Of a stretch of DNA of 64,000 bases, positions 61,959 through 64,000 are shown one piece after another. Under the pieces are notes generated by a model. It worked only from the letters and a program-made list of their open reading frames with translations, had not been told where the DNA came from and ran no database searches. Source of the DNA: Microbacterium telephonicum (GTDB lineage Bacteria > Actinomycetota > Actinomycetes > Actinomycetales > Microbacteriaceae); assembly GCF_003651225.1 (NCBI RefSeq), contig NZ_RCDB01000001.1:124001-188000 (forward strand), given 5' to 3'. The position numbers were made by a program, and so were the translations under genes. The first letter of the stretch is position 1, and every line of letters begins with the position of its first letter.

Positions 61959-63332
61959 TCAGGCGTCGGGGGCGGGCTTCGCGCGACGCTGGGCCCGGCT
62001 GGGGCGGATGGCGGGCACGTCGCCGACGATCGGCACGGGGGTGCGGTGCAGCCGCACGCCGTAGCGCGCGAGCAGGCCCACCATGACGACGAGCTTGTTG
62101 CGGGGTCCGAGCAGGCTCGTGATGTGCACGAACAGCCAGGTGAACCATCCGACGACCCCGGTCAGCGCGATCGTCGCGCGCAGCAGCGGCACGCGCTGCA
62201 GGATGCCGATGCGGTGCAGCACCGGGAGGTTCGCGATGCCGGGCACCTCGCCGACGGCGGCGCGGCGGCCGATGATGGCGAGCTGGCCCTTGTCGTAGTA
62301 CTCGAACCGCTCCGTGCCCTCACCGGCGAGCAGTCGACGGATCTGCCGGGCGATGTGCGCACCGCCCTGGATCGCCGGCTGCGCGAGCTGCGGTAGGTCC
62401 TGCGGCGCGACGGCCACGTCGCCGGCCGCCCACACGCCGGGAAGGTCCACGACCTGCAGGTCCTCCTCGACGCGGATGCGGTCGTGCGCGTCCAAGGGCA
62501 GGTTCCAGTCGCGCACCTCCTCGTGCGGGGCGACGCCGGTGGCCCAGACGGTGAGGTCGGAGGGGATGACGGTGCCGTCGGCGAGCACGACGGAGTCGTC
62601 TCGCACCTCCTCGACACCGGTTCCCAGCCGCAGCTCGACGTCGCGGCGGCGCAGCTGCGCGGCGGCATAGCGGCGCAGCTTCGGCAGGAACGGCTTGAGC
62701 AGCTCGGTGCCGCGCTGCACGAGGGTGATGCGGAACGCGTCGCCCTCCAGCTCGGGGTAGGCCGGTTCGAGCCCCTGGTCGCGCAGTTCGGCGAGGGCTC
62801 CCGCCATCTCGACGCCGGTCGGCCCGCCGCCGATCACGACGACGTTCAGACCCTTGCGCCTGTCGCCCTGCTGCGTGGCCCGCTCCAGGCGGGTGAACAG
62901 GGTGTCGCGGATGGCGAGGGCCTGCGACCGCGAGTACACCGCGAACGAGTGCTCTTTGGCGCCCGGGGTGCCGTGGTACGAGGTGGTCACGCCGTTGGCG
63001 AGCACGAGGTGGTCGTAGGTGATCGTGGAGTCGTCGAGCAGCCGCACGGTGCGCGCGGCGGTGTCGATCTCCATCAGGTGCTCGTGCACGATGTCGAGGT
63101 TCGGCTGGCGCACCCGCAGGCTCCGCAGGAAGTGCGTGACGTCGCCCGGGTTCAGTCCGCCGGTGGCGACCTGGTAGAGCAGCGGCTGGAACGTGTTGTA
63201 CACCCGCCGGTCGACGAGGGTGACCCGCACCGGGGCGGTGCGCAGCGCCCGCGCCGCGCTGATGCCGGCGAATCCGCCGCCGATGATCACGACGTGGGGC
63301 AGAGACGATCCGGATGCCGTGATGCGCGCCAT
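61959..63332 (-). CDS. ndh: type II NADH dehydrogenase
   Basis: A 457-residue flavoprotein that passes electrons from NADH to quinone without pumping protons. The FAD-binding VVIIGGGFAGISAARAL (about 14-30) and NAD-binding VVVIGGGPTGVEMAGAL (about 163-179) are visible, and AAGDVAV and LAQPAIQGGAHIARQI are typical. A hydrophobic stretch near 365-395 (TGVVGWFTWLFVHITSLLGP) gives membrane association. The ATG at 63332 is leaderless (TAGCGT 63345-63340, 7 nt upstream). It ends near a repeat element. Confidence 0.93.
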   Translation of the reverse strand: MARITASGSSLPHVVIIGGGFAGISAARALRTAPVRVTLVDRRVYNTFQPLLYQVATGGLNPGDVTHFLRSLRVRQPNLDIVHEHLMEIDTAARTVRLLDDSTITYDHLVLANGVTTSYHGTPGAKEHSFAVYSRSQALAIRDTLFTRLERATQQGDRRKGLNVVVIGGGPTGVEMAGALAELRDQGLEPAYPELEGDAFRITLVQRGTELLKPFLPKLRRYAAAQLRRRDVELRLGTGVEEVRDDSVVLADGTVIPSDLTVWATGVAPHEEVRDWNLPLDAHDRIRVEEDLQVVDLPGVWAAGDVAVAPQDLPQLAQPAIQGGAHIARQIRRLLAGEGTERFEYYDKGQLAIIGRRAAVGEVPGIANLPVLHRIGILQRVPLLRATIALTGVVGWFTWLFVHITSLLGPRNKLVVMVGLLARYGVRLHRTPVPIVGDVPAIRPSRAQRRAKPAPDA

Positions 63333-63377
63333 GGTCTCCACGCTACCCAGTGGGGCCGATGCCGGACGACGGTGTGC

Positions 63378-63827
63378 TCAGGAGGCCTTCGCGAGCGCGT
63401 CTTCGAGCGCGACCCAGGCGAGCATCGCGCACTTCACGCGGGCCGAGAACTTCGAGACGCCCGACAGGGCCGCCGCGTCGCCGAACGTGTCCTCGTCGAG
63501 CTCGATCGTGCCGCGCGAGCGCAGCGCCTCGCGGAAGCCGTCGACGAGCTCTCTCGCGGCGGGGCGGTCGAGACCGTCGGCGACCACCAGGTCGGCGAGC
63601 ATCGAGGCCGACGCCTGCGAGATCGAGCATCCGCGCCCTTCCCACGACACGTCGGTGATGGTCTCGCCGTCGACAGTGGCGCGCAGGGTGATCTCGTCGC
63701 CGCACACCGGGTTCTTCTGGTACGAGGTGCCGGAGTGCTCGCCCTCGGCGGCGAGGCCGAAGTGCTGCGGGTTCTTGGAGTGGTCCAGGATCAGCTCGCG
63801 GTACAGCGCATCGAGATCGTTCATCAT
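63378..63827 (-). CDS. sufU: Fe-S cluster assembly protein SufU
   Basis: A 149-residue SufU of the SUF Fe-S cluster system, receiving sulfur from SufS. The zinc/sulfur ligands are C42 and D44 (VCGDE), C67 (GRGCSIS) and C133 (VKCAML), and the SufU-specific insertion between the second and third Cys is present. The ATG overlaps the sufS stop. It acts in the cytoplasm. Confidence 0.94.
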   Translation of the reverse strand: MMNDLDALYRELILDHSKNPQHFGLAAEGEHSGTSYQKNPVCGDEITLRATVDGETITDVSWEGRGCSISQASASMLADLVVADGLDRPAARELVDGFREALRSRGTIELDEDTFGDAAALSGVSKFSARVKCAMLAWVALEDALAKAS

Positions 63828-64000
63828 TCGACTCCGAAGTAGGGGCGGATGCCGCGCACGGCATCGAGGAATTCGTCGACGTCGTCGACGGTGTTGTAGA
63901 GGGCGGCGCTCGCGCGCACCGACGCGGTGATGCCATACCGGCTGTGCAGCGGTGCGGCGCAGTGGTGGCCGACGCGCACCGCGATGCCGCGCGCGTCGAG
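63824..64000 (-). CDS. sufS: cysteine desulfurase SufS, C-terminal part (5' end outside window)
   Basis: The last 58 codons of a PLP-dependent cysteine desulfurase that mobilises sulfur from cysteine. The persulfide-bearing Cys is in VRVGHHCAAPLHSRYG, followed by SVRASAALYNTVDDVDEFLD and the end GIRPYFGVE, as in SufS. The stop overlaps the SufU start (ATGA), so the two form an operon. Confidence 0.93.
   Translation of the reverse strand, partial: LDARGIAVRVGHHCAAPLHSRYGITASVRASAALYNTVDDVDEFLDAVRGIRPYFGVE

Noticed and set aside
63343..63936. Minus-strand frame overlapping sufU
   Set aside because: It is the shifted shadow of sufU and sufS, both of which have intact catalytic cysteines in another frame.

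Overview
The window reads as a chromosomal segment of a high-GC actinobacterium, most likely a member of the Microbacteriaceae close to Microbacterium. The grounds are base composition, the order gyrA - DUF3566 membrane protein - tRNA-Ile - tRNA-Ala, and the actinobacterial division and signalling cluster (crgA, class E sortase, pabA, pknB, pknA, pbpA, rodA, pstP, fhaB, fhaA). NucS mismatch endonuclease, DUF2510, and many genes whose start codon lies exactly 6-7 nt after a TANNNT -10 hexamer, as in leaderless actinobacterial mRNAs, point the same way. The gyrA end and the cluster place the first 16 kb near, but not at, the replication origin. No rRNA, insertion sequence, prophage or CRISPR array was seen.

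Layout. 1-4.2 kb: gyrA 3' end, DUF3566 protein, two tRNAs, NUDIX and YbaK proteins, a cyclophilin and a rhomboid protease. 4.3-15.2 kb: the cell-wall and Ser/Thr-kinase cluster. 15.3-18.1 kb: tRNA-Leu, GntR regulator, cold-shock protein, HAD phosphatase, NucS. 18.2-22.6 kb: an uncharacterised accessory block of a coiled-coil/TPR membrane protein, a DUF2510 protein, a DUF349-like helical protein and an HTH protein fused to a membrane domain. 22.6-24.9 kb: a divergent MFS/LacI pair. 25-31.8 kb: a seven-subunit Mrp Na+/H+ antiporter operon whose last two genes are duplicated, with the second mrpF broken. 31.8-37.2 kb: a TetR-regulated pair of YhgE/Pip membrane proteins.

37.3-47.3 kb: metabolic genes (argG, ald with its Lrp regulator, purA, chorismate mutase), a secreted cyclophilin lipoprotein, a beta-propeller lactonase-like protein, an AI-2E family exporter and a YtrA-type GntR/ABC operon. 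47.3-51 kb: a ProVWX-type glycine betaine/choline uptake operon with a long leader. 51-53.1 kb: a broken patatin gene and two tandem paralogous coiled-coil membrane proteins. 53.2-57.5 kb: purL and a Tat-exported phospholipase C-like phosphoesterase. 57.6-59.3 kb: a decaying stretch with a deleted VanZ gene. 59.3-61.4 kb: a hydrolase/ArsR/SRPBCC operon. 61.4-62 kb: a repeat-rich gap. 62-64 kb: type II NADH dehydrogenase and the sufS-sufU end of an Fe-S operon.

Three themes run through the window. First, leaderless transcription is common and fixes many start sites. Second, several accessory genes carry deletion scars (mrpF2, patatin, VanZ, hydrolase) while the core genes are intact. Third, local regulators sit beside recognisable palindromic operators (LacI/MFS, TetR/YhgE, GntR/ABC, Lrp/ald, ArsR/hydrolase). 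All family names rest on motifs read by eye; no database search was possible.
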